Program-made: the position numbers and the translations under genes
Assembly: GCA_038253885.1 (NCBI GenBank)
Contig: JBBSGP010000004.1
Location: forward strand, 1-64,000
Origin: JALZAQ01 sp038253885
GTDB lineage: Bacteria; Gemmatimonadota; Gemmatimonadetes; Gemmatimonadales; Gemmatimonadaceae
Length of the DNA: 64,000 bases
Direction of reading: 5' to 3'
Shown: positions 43,302 to 55,880 of the stretch, piece after piece
Layout of the letters: the number at the start of each line of letters is the position of its first letter
How positions within the stretch are numbered: the first letter of the stretch is position 1
Notes under the pieces: model-generated
Seen by the model: only the letters and a program-made list of their open reading frames with translations
Told to the model about the DNA's origin: nothing
Databases searched by the model: none

Positions 43302-43793
43302 CTAAGGTACTGTCTCATGGACGCCGACGGAAAGACTCAGGCGCAAGACCAGCGCGTCCTCTACCGGACGGCGGTAATAGCCACGGCGCCGGCCGATCAA
43401 GGTGAAACCGTGAGCGCGATACAACGCCAGCGCCGGCTCATTCGACTCCCGCACTTCGAGAAAGATCGCGTGGGCGTCACGCTCTCGTCCCTCGGCAATC
43501 GCGGTTTCGAGAAGGAGCGATCCCACTCCCCGTTCCCGCGCCTCCCTGGCCACCGCGAGATTCGCGATCTCGCCATCTTCCAACACGAACCAGGCGACCA
43601 CGTAGCCCGCCACCCTCCCGTCATCGCCCGTCACCACTCGAAAGAATACCCGGCGATCGCCGAGCAGGGCTCGAAACGATTGGAGGCTCCATGCATCGGA
43701 AAACGACTCCCGCTCGATCTCGGAGACGCGATTCAGATCCTCCTCGGCCACAGCCCGGACGCCGGCGACGGCGCCTCCCTTCGGCACGGTCAT
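43302..43793 (-). CDS. rimI: Ribosomal protein S18 alanine acetyltransferase-like GNAT, 163 aa
   Basis: GNAT acetyltransferase. VRAVAEEDLNRVSEIERESF starts the fold, and acetyl-CoA binding uses LAVAREARERGVGSLLLETAI (R/QxxGxG/A). LEVRESNEPALALYRAHGFTLIGRRRGYY is the RimI C-terminal signature. ATG at 43793 is selected: AGGAG is seven bases upstream, whereas an ATG six bases earlier is too close to it. Directly follows tsaB, a standard pairing. The true substrate (S18 or another protein) is not readable. Confidence 0.9.
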   Translation of the reverse strand: MTVPKGGAVAGVRAVAEEDLNRVSEIERESFSDAWSLQSFRALLGDRRVFFRVVTGDDGRVAGYVVAWFVLEDGEIANLAVAREARERGVGSLLLETAIAEGRERDAHAIFLEVRESNEPALALYRAHGFTLIGRRRGYYRRPVEDALVLRLSLSVGVHETVP

Positions 43794-43812
43794 GTGCATG
43801 CTCCTGACATTG

Positions 43813-44499
43813 TCATGCCGAGGAGAGGGGCCGGCCGTGATCGGCCTCCCACCTCGCTTGCGCTTCCGCCTGGCGCCCGTAATCCGGCTCCCAGGATGAC
43901 ACATCCACCACCGCCGGGCCAGCCTCGGAGGCGGCGAAAGTCAGTGGAGCCGACCTCACGCCGGCAAAGCCGCGGGCGTGGGGCCGGCCAGCGATCGCCT
44001 GTCCACTTCCAATCGCCAGGGCTCCGCTCGCCTCAAGGCGCTTCGACAGCTCGGCAGACGTGAGGATCTCGATGGGCCCGCGCTCCCTCACTTCTCCGAG
44101 GGAGAGGAGCTCGACCGGCGCGACAAAGAACTGCCCTCTCATGGCGTCCAGCACGCTCAGATAGAGTCCCGGGCGCAGCCCCGGCGTGCCGGCGACAGTG
44201 AGGGTCAGCGATGATCGAGTCGCCAGAGGAATCCCTCGAGCGAAGGCGATCCCCTTCGCGATCGCCGCAGCGATCCGGAGGCTCGTGAAGCTCCCGGGCC
44301 CTCCGCCGCAGCAGACCATGCCGAGAGCGTTCATGGTCGCCCCCGTGGCGTCGAGCAGATCGTCGACAGCGGGGAGGAGCCGCTCCTCTCGCTCCCCCCG
44401 CATCGCGACCTCGCGCTCGGCCAGGACCTGGCCGTCCTCGATCAGGACGGCGCTCCCCTGATACGTGGACGCGTCGAGAGCGAGCACGAGGTCCCTCAT
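43813..44499 (-). CDS. tsaB: tRNA t6A synthesis protein TsaB, 228 aa
   Basis: Non-catalytic ASKHA-fold partner of TsaD in N6-threonylcarbamoyl-adenosine synthesis. N-terminal LVLALDASTYQGSAVLIEDG and the GGGPGSFTSLRIAAAIAKGIA block are diagnostic. The C-terminus is variable, ending RWEADHGRPLSSA. ATG at 44499 overlaps the tsaE stop (ATGA). tsaD is not visible in the window. Confidence 0.92.
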   Translation of the reverse strand: MRDLVLALDASTYQGSAVLIEDGQVLAEREVAMRGEREERLLPAVDDLLDATGATMNALGMVCCGGGPGSFTSLRIAAAIAKGIAFARGIPLATRSSLTLTVAGTPGLRPGLYLSVLDAMRGQFFVAPVELLSLGEVRERGPIEILTSAELSKRLEASGALAIGSGQAIAGRPHARGFAGVRSAPLTFAASEAGPAVVDVSSWEPDYGRQAEAQARWEADHGRPLSSA

Positions 44500-44954
44500 C
44501 CGGCGAGAAGCACCCGTTGCTCGGGCGATCCGGCCACGCCTTCCAGCTCGATGGTGACGGCATCGGACGGCAGACTCTTCCCCGCTCGCTCTGGCCACTC
44601 GATCAGGATCAGCGCCCGAGAATTCACGATCTCGTCCCACCCCAGGTTGGCGAGCTCCACAGGAGAGCCGAGGCGGTAGAGATCGAGGTGATAGATGGGA
44701 AAGCCTCGTCCCCGGTACTCGTGCACCAGCGCGAAGGTGGGGCTCGTGACCGTCGCCAGAACTCCGCATCCGCGACAGATGGCCTTGACGAGCGTTGTCT
44801 TGCCGGCGCCCAGCTCGCCGGAGATGGCAACGACCAGCGGAGGCGAGACTTCGCGTCCGAACTGCTCGCCCCAGCGCTCGAGCTCGGCTTCGGTCACCGT
44901 GAGATGACCGCGCCGCGCCAGCGAGGGAACGATGTGGTGATGCGGCTCGAGCAC
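44496..44954 (-). CDS. tsaE: tRNA t6A synthesis ATPase TsaE, 152 aa
   Basis: P-loop ATPase of the TsaBDE complex. Walker A is GELGAGKTT, followed by TSPTFALVHEYRG and YHLDLYRL, then the Walker B-like ALILIEWPERAG. GTG at 44954, seven bases after the uvrB stop, gives a normal-length protein; a longer frame runs into uvrB and is not protein-like. The order uvrB-tsaE-tsaB-rimI forms one transcriptional unit. Confidence 0.93.
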   Translation of the reverse strand: MLEPHHHIVPSLARRGHLTVTEAELERWGEQFGREVSPPLVVAISGELGAGKTTLVKAICRGCGVLATVTSPTFALVHEYRGRGFPIYHLDLYRLGSPVELANLGWDEIVNSRALILIEWPERAGKSLPSDAVTIELEGVAGSPEQRVLLAG

Positions 44955-44961
44955 GAGATGC

Positions 44962-47028
44962 CTACCGTCCCGCCCTGATCCCGGCGAGACCGGGCTCCCC
45001 CCGCCCGGCGGAGCCACGCGATGCGGAGCTCGCGGCAGCGCGCAGCTCGAAGAGCTGGTCACGGAGGCGGGCCGCCACCTCGAAATCGAGATCCGCTGCC
45101 GCCTGCTTCATCTGCGTCTCGAGCAGGTCGATGAGCGCCGCCCTGTCCATCTCGCTCGCGTAAGTGGCGACCTGTTCCGCCACCTTTCGACCCTTGTCCT
45201 CCCGCTCCATTCGCGCGTCTGCCACGCGGGTGCTGAAGCGGACCTGGTCGGTGCTCTTTACGACCGATCGGGGGGTGATGCCGTGCTGGAGATTGTGGGC
45301 CACCTGAATCTCGCGGCGACGGCCTGTCTCTCCCATGGCGCGGTCCATTGAGCCCGTGATGCGATCGGCATAGAAGATCGCGCGACCGGTGACATGGCGC
45401 GCGGCGCGGCCCACCGTCTGGATCAACGACCGCTCGCTGCGCAGGAAGCCTTCCTGGTCCGCATCGAGCACCGCGACCAGCGACACCTCAGGAAGGTCCA
45501 GGCCCTCGCGCAGCAGGTTGATCCCGACCAGAACGTCGAAGTCCCCGAGACGCAGTCCTCGAATGATCTCCATGCGCTCGATGGCATCGATGTCCGAGTG
45601 CATGTAGCGGACACGAACACCCATCTGCTGCAGATAGTCGGTGAGATCCTCGGCCATTCTCTTGGTGAGCGTCGTCACCAGCACGCGCTCGCCCCGGCGC
45701 TCCCTGAGTCTGATCTCGCTCAGCAGATCATCCACCTGGCCGCGAACGGGACGGACCTCGATCTCCGGATCGACGAGACCGGTGGGGCGGATGATCTGCT
45801 CGACGACGACGCCCTCGCTGAGCTGGAGCTCCAGATCTCCAGGAGTCGCGGACACGAACAGCGCGCGCGGGGTGAGCGAGAGGAACTCGTCGAACATCAG
45901 CGGCCTGTTGTCCAGCGCGCTGGGCAGCCGGAACCCGTAGTCAACCAGCGTCAGCTTGCGCGCGCGATCGCCGTTGAACATGCCTCCGATCTGCGGCAGG
46001 CTGACGTGGGACTCGTCCACGACGACGAGATAATCCTCCGGGAAGTAGTCGAAGAGGCAGGCGGGCCGTTCTCCGGCCTGTCGTCCCGACAGATGCCGCG
46101 AATAGTTCTCGATCCCCGCGCAGGTGCCGATCTCGAGCATCATCTCGACGTCGAAGTTCGTTCGAGACTCGAGACGCTGCGCCTCGAGCAGCTTGCCGGC
46201 GCTGCGCAGCTCGGCCAGCCGCTCCACGAGCTCGCCGCGAATCAGGGCGACGGCGCGCTCGAGCGTGGGACGTGTTGTCACGAAGTGCTTTGCCGGATAC
46301 ACGGCTGCCCGCTTGAGATTCGCGATCGTCTCACCAGTGAGGACGTGGATCTTGGAGATCTTCTCCACCTCGTCGCCCCACATCTCGATGCGCACTCCCT
46401 GCTCCTCGTACGCGGGGAAGATCTCCACCGTGTCTCCCCTCACCCGGAAGTTGCCGCGCTCGAAGCTCGCGTCGTTGCGGGAGTACTGGATGCTCACGAG
46501 CTTGCGCAGGATATCGTCGCGGGCGATCCGCTCTCCGACCGTCACCTCCACCATCCGCTCGCGGTAGGTCACCGGATCGCCGAGGCCGTAGATCGCCGAG
46601 ACGGTCGCGACGATGATCACGTCGTCCCGCTCCATGAGACTGGAGGTGGCGCGCAGCCTGAGGCGGTCGATGTCCTCGTTGATCGACGCATCTTTCTCGA
46701 TGTACGTGTCGGTGGTCGGCACGTACGCCTCGGGCTGGTAGTAGTCGTAGTACGAGATGAAGTACTCGACGGCATTGTGGGGGAAGAATCCCTTGAGCTC
46801 TCCGTACAGCTGTGCCGCGAGGGTCTTATTGTGGGAGAGGACGAGCGTGGGGCGACCGTAGGAGCGGATGACATTGGCCACGGTCATCGTCTTTCCCGAA
46901 CCGGTCACTCCGAGGAGCGTCTGGAATCGATCTCCCCGGTCCAGACCGGCCGAGAGCTCTCCGATGGCGCGGGGCTGATCGCCGGCGGGCTCGAAGGGTG
47001 CCTGGAGGTCGAACGACGCGCGAGACAT
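44962..47028 (-). CDS. uvrB: UvrABC excinuclease subunit B, 688 aa
   Basis: Damage-verifying helicase of nucleotide excision repair. Walker A GVTGSGKT at residues 40-47; the beta-hairpin YYDYYQPEAYVPTTDTYIEKD follows. Walker B region VVVDESHVSLPQ, helicase motifs NRPLMFDEF and VGINLLREGLDLPEVSL are intact. C-terminal UVR domain (LLETQMKQAAADLDFEVAARLRDQL). ATG at 47028; a TATATT element sits only five bases before it, so the message may be nearly leaderless if that is the -10. Confidence 0.97.
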   Translation of the reverse strand: MSRASFDLQAPFEPAGDQPRAIGELSAGLDRGDRFQTLLGVTGSGKTMTVANVIRSYGRPTLVLSHNKTLAAQLYGELKGFFPHNAVEYFISYYDYYQPEAYVPTTDTYIEKDASINEDIDRLRLRATSSLMERDDVIIVATVSAIYGLGDPVTYRERMVEVTVGERIARDDILRKLVSIQYSRNDASFERGNFRVRGDTVEIFPAYEEQGVRIEMWGDEVEKISKIHVLTGETIANLKRAAVYPAKHFVTTRPTLERAVALIRGELVERLAELRSAGKLLEAQRLESRTNFDVEMMLEIGTCAGIENYSRHLSGRQAGERPACLFDYFPEDYLVVVDESHVSLPQIGGMFNGDRARKLTLVDYGFRLPSALDNRPLMFDEFLSLTPRALFVSATPGDLELQLSEGVVVEQIIRPTGLVDPEIEVRPVRGQVDDLLSEIRLRERRGERVLVTTLTKRMAEDLTDYLQQMGVRVRYMHSDIDAIERMEIIRGLRLGDFDVLVGINLLREGLDLPEVSLVAVLDADQEGFLRSERSLIQTVGRAARHVTGRAIFYADRITGSMDRAMGETGRRREIQVAHNLQHGITPRSVVKSTDQVRFSTRVADARMEREDKGRKVAEQVATYASEMDRAALIDLLETQMKQAAADLDFEVAARLRDQLFELRAAASSASRGSAGRGEPGLAGIRAGR

Positions 47029-47110
47029 GCTGGAATATAACGCGCCGGGACGGGATTTGTTCGGGCAGCCCCGTATCAGACAGACCGACGGGAAGTGGAC
47101 GCCGTCTGGC

Positions 47111-49291
47111 TCAGCCGCGCTCCCCCAATCGTTCCCGGCGCGTCACGTCCGACACGCCTTTGACCTTGCGCACCGAGCGAATGATCTTCTGGAGGTGGGA
47201 GAGGTTCTCAACCTCCACCAGCAGGGAGCCGGAAACGCCGCCGCCGTCGCCGGTCGCGAGCTCCATGCTCTTGATGTTCGTCCCGCTCCCCGTCACCGCC
47301 GCTGCCACGTCCGCGTAGAGGCCGCGACGGTCCGAGGCCTCGAGGGCCAGCCGGACCAGAAAGCGCTCTCCCTGGACCTCCTGCCAGTCGATGTCGAGTC
47401 GTCGCTCGGGCTCGTTCGCCAGGAGTAGCAGGTTGGGGCAGTCCGATCGGTGGATGCTCACGCCCCGGCCCCGCGTCACGTACCCGGCGACCGGATCCCC
47501 TGGCACGGGCTGACAACATTGCGAGTAGCGCACCATCAGCCCATCCACGCCCTGGATCCGCACTCCTTTGGCCGAGCCTCGCATGCGCTGCACGAGACGC
47601 TCGAACGCGCTGGACTTGACCGGTTGCTCGGGAGACGGCTCGGCTTCCGGATAGAGGATCGCCAGCACCTGGGCGATGTTGACGTCCCCCTGCCCTATCG
47701 AGGCGATGAGGTGCCTGGGGTCGGAGAGGTTGAGCGCCTCGGTCGCCACCTGGAGCTGCTCGTCGTCCACCTTGGGCCTCCCGCGCCGGCGCATCTCGCG
47801 ATCCAGGATCTCGCGTCCCAGCTTGGCCGAGGTCTGCTGCTCCTCGACCTTGATCCATTGGCGAATCTTGTGACGGGCCCGGCCGGTGCGGACATGCGAC
47901 AGCCAATCCCGGCTGGGGCGCGCGGTGGCCGATGTCAGGATCTCGACGGTGTCCGAGTTCTTGAGCTGCCGAGAGAGCGGCGCGATCCGCCCGTTGACCT
48001 TGGCGCCCTGGCAGTGCGACCCGATCTCGGTGTGCACGGCGAAGGCAAAGTCTATCGGCGTGGCACCCTTCGGGAGCTGGATGACATCACCGGCCGGAGT
48101 GAAAACGAAGATCTCGTCCTGGTACAGGTCGAGCTTGAGGAATTCCAGAAACTCCTCTGGCGTCCTCGCGTCCATCTGGAGCTCGAGTACCTGGCGAAAC
48201 CAGGCGAGTGCGCGGTCGAGCTCGTCGGCACTCTTCGCGTCTTCCTTGTACAGCCAGTGAGCGGCGATCCCGTACTCGGCCGTGCGATGCATCTCGCGCG
48301 TGCGGATCTGGATCTCGAACAACTGCTTGGACGGCCCGAAGACGGTCGTGTGAAGGGACTGGTAGCCGTTGGATTTCGGCTGGGCGATGTAGTCCTTGAT
48401 GCGCTCCTGGATCGGGGTCCAGCCGTCGTGGATGATCCCCATGGCGTGGTAGCAGTCGGCGACGTTGTTCACGAGCACGCGGATCGCCATGAGATCATAG
48501 ATCTCCTCGTAGGGCTTCTCGCGCTGCTTCATCTTCTTGTAGATGGACCAGAGGTGCTTGGGCCGGCCCGTGACCTCGACATCGCGGATGCCGGCCCGCT
48601 CGAGCTCGCTCTGGAGCGGATCGGACAGGCGCGCGATCAGGGTCTCGCGCTCGACACGTCTCTGCGCCACCAGCTTCGCCAGCTTTCGGTACTCCGGCGA
48701 CTCGAGGTGCTTGAACGAGAGATCCTCGAGCTCCCATCGCATCTGCGCCATGCCGAAGCGATGCGCCATGGGAGCGTAGAGCTCCATCGTCTCCTGCGCG
48801 ATCCGGTGTCTCTTCTCCTCGGGCAGGTAGTCGAGCGTCCGCATGTTGTGGAGACGGTCCGCCAGCTTGATGAGGATGACGCGAACATCCTTGGCGACCG
48901 AGAGCAGCAGCTTCCGGTAGTTCTCGACCTGGCGTTCCTGGGTCGAGCGGAAGGTGATGTTTCCGATCTTGGTGACACCATCGACGATGTGCGCGATCTC
49001 CTTGCCGAACTCCGCCTCCACGTCCTGGACGGTGATCGCGGTGTCCTCGACGACATCGTGGATCAATCCGCTCGCCACCGTCACGCTGTCGAGGTGCAGC
49101 TCGGCGAGAATCTTGGCGACCTCCACGCAGTGGAGGACGTAATTCTCTCCCGACGATCGCTTCTGGCCGCGATGGGCCTTCTCGCTGAAGCGGTACGCGC
49201 GCGCGAGAAGGTCGCCGTCGAGGCGCTCGACGAGCGGCCCCTCCGCGAGATTCCATCCCGGTATCACATCCCGAAGCGCCGTCGCCGTCAC
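47111..49291 (-). CDS. rel: Bifunctional (p)ppGpp synthetase/hydrolase Rel, 726 aa
   Basis: Controls the stringent response. The HD hydrolase domain has His54 and the H78-D79 pair (HDVVEDT); the synthetase domain includes GRPKHLWSIYKKMKQREKPYEEIYDLMAIRVLV and GYQSLHTTVFG. TGS (VFTPAGDVIQLPKGATPIDFAF), zinc-finger-like and C-terminal ACT domains complete the architecture. Intact HD residues indicate that hydrolysis is retained, so a single Rel enzyme is likely. The GTG start at 49291 overlaps the radC stop. Confidence 0.95.
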   Translation of the reverse strand: MTATALRDVIPGWNLAEGPLVERLDGDLLARAYRFSEKAHRGQKRSSGENYVLHCVEVAKILAELHLDSVTVASGLIHDVVEDTAITVQDVEAEFGKEIAHIVDGVTKIGNITFRSTQERQVENYRKLLLSVAKDVRVILIKLADRLHNMRTLDYLPEEKRHRIAQETMELYAPMAHRFGMAQMRWELEDLSFKHLESPEYRKLAKLVAQRRVERETLIARLSDPLQSELERAGIRDVEVTGRPKHLWSIYKKMKQREKPYEEIYDLMAIRVLVNNVADCYHAMGIIHDGWTPIQERIKDYIAQPKSNGYQSLHTTVFGPSKQLFEIQIRTREMHRTAEYGIAAHWLYKEDAKSADELDRALAWFRQVLELQMDARTPEEFLEFLKLDLYQDEIFVFTPAGDVIQLPKGATPIDFAFAVHTEIGSHCQGAKVNGRIAPLSRQLKNSDTVEILTSATARPSRDWLSHVRTGRARHKIRQWIKVEEQQTSAKLGREILDREMRRRGRPKVDDEQLQVATEALNLSDPRHLIASIGQGDVNIAQVLAILYPEAEPSPEQPVKSSAFERLVQRMRGSAKGVRIQGVDGLMVRYSQCCQPVPGDPVAGYVTRGRGVSIHRSDCPNLLLLANEPERRLDIDWQEVQGERFLVRLALEASDRRGLYADVAAAVTGSGTNIKSMELATGDGGGVSGSLLVEVENLSHLQKIIRSVRKVKGVSDVTRRERLGERG

Positions 49292-49950
49292 AGCAGTCCC
49301 GCCTCCGCAAAGCTCGAGTAGCGTCCCCGGCCCACGATCACGTGGTCGTGCACCGGGATATCCAGCAGTCGCCCCGCCGCCGCCATCTGCTCCGTCACCG
49401 CCCGGTCATCCGCCGACGGCGTGGGGTCGCCGCTCGGATGGTTGTGCACGAGGATGATCGCCGCCGCGCGCTCGGCGATCGCTTCGCGAAACACTTCGCG
49501 AGGATGGACAAGCGAAGAATTCAGAATGCCTCGCGTCACGGTGATATCCCGTTCCAATCGATGCTGCGAATCGAGCACCGCGACGTGAAACTCCTCCACC
49601 GGCAGATCTTCCAGTCGCGACGCGTAGACGGCATGAACATCACGCGGCGAGCGCATCGGGGCGCCCTCGTCGCGTACTTCACCCGCCATGCGGCGCCCCA
49701 ACTCGAGGGCGGCGTGGATCGCCACCGCACGAGCCGTTCCGATTCCACCCAGGACGGTCAGCGCGGCCACCGGACGCGAGGCCACTCGGCGGAGGGACCC
49801 CGACGCACTGGAGAGGACCAGCTGCCCGAGACCGAGCGCCGAGCGCCCTGCACCCCCGGAGCCGAGCACGATCGCCAGCAACTCGGCGGTGCTGAGCGAC
49901 TGGGCGCCGAGATCGCGGAGCCGTTCGCGCGGACGGTCCGAGCGGGGCAT
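49288..49950 (-). CDS. radC: RadC/JAB-domain protein, 220 aa
   Basis: DNA-repair-associated family of unclear function. N-terminal helix-hairpin-helix region (RERLRDLGAQSLSTAELLAIVLGSG, LTVLGGIGTARA) and a C-terminal JAB1/MPN-like metalloprotease fold with HNHPSGDPTPSADD (His-x-His and Ser/Asp metal ligands). ATG at 49950 with GGAG directly before it is chosen; a longer frame to 50130 is open but adds an unrelated Pro-rich segment. It precedes rel and overlaps it by GTGA. Confidence 0.93.
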   Translation of the reverse strand: MPRSDRPRERLRDLGAQSLSTAELLAIVLGSGGAGRSALGLGQLVLSSASGSLRRVASRPVAALTVLGGIGTARAVAIHAALELGRRMAGEVRDEGAPMRSPRDVHAVYASRLEDLPVEEFHVAVLDSQHRLERDITVTRGILNSSLVHPREVFREAIAERAAAIILVHNHPSGDPTPSADDRAVTEQMAAAGRLLDIPVHDHVIVGRGRYSSFAEAGLL

Positions 49951-50109
49951 CTCCAGTATAGTTAACGCTCTGCTGTTCCCGGTGCCAGCCGGCACATGTC
50001 CTCCCGGTTCGGGCGCGGGAGCGAACATGAGGCCGGAGACGGGCGACGAGCGCATCGCTTCGACTCGATCAGAAACATCAGAACGTCGGACGCCGCCGCC
50101 GGATCGGGG

Positions 50110-50125
50110 CACCGCCGCGGCGGTG
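50110..50125. other. 16-bp perfect palindrome between secA and radC
   Basis: CACCGCCGCGGCGGTG is self-complementary over 16 bp within the 207-bp secA-radC gap, 33 bp after the secA stop. It might fold as a terminator stem without a U-tract, or bind a dimeric regulator. A small GTGCC-AGCC-GGCAC hairpin is near 49982. I see nothing else in this gap. Confidence 0.4.
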
Positions 50126-50157
50126 TGCAACGAGTCAGAACGTTGTCTCGGGCGTGT

Positions 50158-53499
<3,342 letters not shown>

Positions 53500-53507
53500 G
53501 TGTTCCT

Positions 53508-54095
53508 CTAGCGATACAGCCGCGACGTCTCGATGTACGTGGCAACGCCGTCGGGCACGAATCCTCGCACCGAGCGGCCGGCGCGGGTCCGTGCCCTGAT
53601 CTCGGTCGATGACACGTCCACGCGACGGGTGGCGAGTCGCTCCAGCCTGAGCTCCCGCAGCGCGCCGTCCGCCGCGGATGGCGCGGGATCGTCCCCGACC
53701 CTGGTCAGCACCACGACACGCGCCAGCCCTGCGATCCGCTCGGGCTCCCGCCAACTCCGGAGCTGCTCGGCCAGATCCTCCCCGATCAGGAGGTACAGCT
53801 CGGCATCCGGAAAGCGGACGGCGATCTCCGACAGTGTGTCGACGGTGTAAGATAACCCGGGCCGCCGGATTTCCACGGGGTCGACCTCGAAGCGAGGGTC
53901 GTCGCAGATCATGGCGCGCAACATCTCCACGCGCTGCTCACCGGTGGCTTCCACAACACCGACCTTGAACGGCTGTCGTCCCGCCGGTACAAAGAGCAGC
54001 CGGTCAAGCGCGAGAAGCTCGAACGCGTCGCTGGCAGCGAGCAGGTGACCGACGTGCGGCGGGTCGAAGGTTCCCCCGAGGATGCCGAGTCGCAC
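53508..54095 (-). CDS. nadD: Nicotinate-nucleotide adenylyltransferase, 195 aa
   Basis: Adenylates nicotinate mononucleotide in NAD synthesis. The nucleotidyltransferase signature GGTFDPPHVGHL is at the N-terminus and the late motif VDVSSTEIRARTRAG matches ISSTxIR. GTG at 54095 is selected so that the first strand (VRLGILGGTFDPPH) begins the protein. It follows bamD by 10 bp and is followed by secA. Confidence 0.95.
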   Translation of the reverse strand: MRLGILGGTFDPPHVGHLLAASDAFELLALDRLLFVPAGRQPFKVGVVEATGEQRVEMLRAMICDDPRFEVDPVEIRRPGLSYTVDTLSEIAVRFPDAELYLLIGEDLAEQLRSWREPERIAGLARVVVLTRVGDDPAPSAADGALRELRLERLATRRVDVSSTEIRARTRAGRSVRGFVPDGVATYIETSRLYR

Positions 54096-54105
54096 AGCGC
54101 GCGGG

Positions 54106-54894
54106 TCAGGGCACCGCGGCAGAAGACGGTGTCGCGGTGGCGGCCGTCTGTGGACCGGCACCGCACGCCTGCCGCACGTCACGGTCGCGAGGATACGCCT
54201 GCCACAGGACGGTGCAGACGTCCCGTTCATCCTGATGATAGCGAATGCTCCGATACGATTCCGCGAGCCGCAGCTGGGCGCTCTTCACCTGGGGGGTACC
54301 CGGAAAGAGCTTCACCACGTCCTTGAAGTAGATGATCGCGGAATCGTAGGCGTGCCGGCGGAAATAGTGCATCCCGTTGTCGTACGTCTTGGCCGCCATC
54401 CAGGAGTTCAGACGGAAGATCTCCACGTCGGCGGCCGCGCGGAGAGACGAGTTGGGATAGAGTTGAAGCAGGGTCCGAAACGTGTTGAGCGCCGTCTCTC
54501 CGTACTGGGCGTCGAGTGTCGGTTTGTGCCAGAGCTTCGAGTAGGCCTGACCCGCCGCGAGCAGCGCGTCGTCGCCCAGACTGTCGTCGGGAAAGCCTTC
54601 GGTGAGACGCGAGAAGCTCTGAGCAGCCAGCAGATGCTCGTCGCGGGCCTCATGCGACTTCCCGAGGAAGTAGAGCGCCGGCGGCATGAGTGGATCGCGG
54701 GAAGGAAGCTCGAGCGTGAGCTTGTCGAAGCCGGTGACGGCGTTGTCCCAGTGATGCTTCCGGTACTCCGCCATCGTTGCGGTGAACAGCTGCTGATTCG
54801 TGAGATGCGCCGGCGGCCACGGCTCGACGTGGCACGCCGTGAGAGTGATGGCGGCCAACGCGTAGACGAGACGGGCGCTTCGCTTCAGGATCAT
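54106..54894 (-). CDS. bamD: BamD-like outer-membrane assembly lipoprotein, 262 aa
   Basis: Lipoprotein signal ending LTAC (Cys20), then TPR-type helices typical of BamD/ComL: FDKLTLELPSRDPLMPPALYFLGKSHEARDEHLLAAQSF, DDALLAAGQAYSKLW, ALNTFRTLLQLYPNSS. Works with BamA to insert outer-membrane proteins such as LptD. ATG at 54894 gives the signal; a longer open frame to 54999 overlaps the intergenic region. Forms a unit with ugd, uxs, nadD and secA. Confidence 0.88.
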   Translation of the reverse strand: MILKRSARLVYALAAITLTACHVEPWPPAHLTNQQLFTATMAEYRKHHWDNAVTGFDKLTLELPSRDPLMPPALYFLGKSHEARDEHLLAAQSFSRLTEGFPDDSLGDDALLAAGQAYSKLWHKPTLDAQYGETALNTFRTLLQLYPNSSLRAAADVEIFRLNSWMAAKTYDNGMHYFRRHAYDSAIIYFKDVVKLFPGTPQVKSAQLRLAESYRSIRYHQDERDVCTVLWQAYPRDRDVRQACGAGPQTAATATPSSAAVP

Positions 54895-54928
54895 GTGCGT
54901 AGCTGGTACCCGCGAGCGCGCGGTCGGT

Positions 54929-55873
54929 TCACTGTGACAAGGCCGGCATCGTCGACCGGAAGTACTCGATCGTCCGGGCAAGCCCTTCGCGCAGGCCAAT
55001 GGACGGCTCCCATTTCAGAGCAGACCGCGCGCGCGTGAGATCCGGTTGCCGCACCTTGGGGTCGTCCTCCGGAAGTGGCCGATACACGAGCGCGGACCGG
55101 CTTCCAGTCAGCTCCAGAACGAGCGCCGCCAGCTCCCGCACGGTGAACTCGGCCGGATTTCCGATATTCACCGGCTCGGTCTCGTCCGACTGGAAGAGGC
55201 GGTAGAGGCCCTCGACCTCATCGTCGACGAAACAGAAGCTACGCGATTGGGTGCCCTCGCCGTAAAGAGTCAGCGGCTCCTCACGAAGTGCCTGGACGAT
55301 GAAATTGGAGACTACGCGACCGTCCTGAGGTCGCATCCGCGGTCCGTACGTGTTGAAGATGCGCACGATGCGGGTATCGACGCCGTGGGTCCGGTGGTAC
55401 GCCATGGTCGCAGCCTCCGCGAACCGTTTGGCTTCGTCGTAGACTGAGCGGGGTCCGACGGAGTTGACGTTGCCCCAGTAGTGCTCGGGTTGCGGGTGAA
55501 CCAGAGGATCGCCGTAGATCTCGGAGGTGGAGGCGAGAAAGAAACGCGCTCCCTTGGATCGGGCCAGCTCCAGCGAATTCAGCGTGCCGACCGACCCGAC
55601 CCGGAGTGTCTCGATGGGGTAGCGCAGGTAGTCCACGGGACTTGCCGGACTCGCGAGATGCAACACACCATCCAGCGACCCATCCACTCGCGGAGGAGTC
55701 GTGACGTCATGCCTCTCGAAGGTGAAGCGGGGATGGCTCGCGAGGTGCGCCAGGTTGGAGGGCGAGCCAGTGAGGAAGTTGTCCATCCCCACGACCGAGT
55801 GCCCATCCTCGAGGAAGCGATCGGTCAGGTGGGAGCCCAGAAATCCGGCGGCGCCCGTGATGAGGACCCTCAC
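54929..55873 (-). CDS. uxs: UDP-glucuronate decarboxylase (UDP-xylose synthase)-like, 314 aa
   Basis: Extended SDR making UDP-xylose from UDP-glucuronate. NAD motif TGAAGFLGSH, HLASPASPVDYLRYP, ASTSEIYGDPLVHPQPE and catalytic YDEAKR in SVYDEAKRFAE, then RIFNTYGPRM: all characteristic of UXS. GTG at 55873 has GGGGAGG upstream. It directly follows ugd, whose product is its substrate, which strongly supports the pathway. Other nucleotide-sugar decarboxylases of this family are possible. Confidence 0.9.
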   Translation of the reverse strand: MRVLITGAAGFLGSHLTDRFLEDGHSVVGMDNFLTGSPSNLAHLASHPRFTFERHDVTTPPRVDGSLDGVLHLASPASPVDYLRYPIETLRVGSVGTLNSLELARSKGARFFLASTSEIYGDPLVHPQPEHYWGNVNSVGPRSVYDEAKRFAEAATMAYHRTHGVDTRIVRIFNTYGPRMRPQDGRVVSNFIVQALREEPLTLYGEGTQSRSFCFVDDEVEGLYRLFQSDETEPVNIGNPAEFTVRELAALVLELTGSRSALVYRPLPEDDPKVRQPDLTRARSALKWEPSIGLREGLARTIEYFRSTMPALSQ

Positions 55874-55880
55874 GTGAGGA

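Noticed and set aside
45394..47040. 548-codon open frame opposite uvrB
   Set aside because: Antisense shadow of UvrB codons.
47450..49321. 623-codon open frame opposite rel
   Set aside because: Antisense shadow; no start context or domain.
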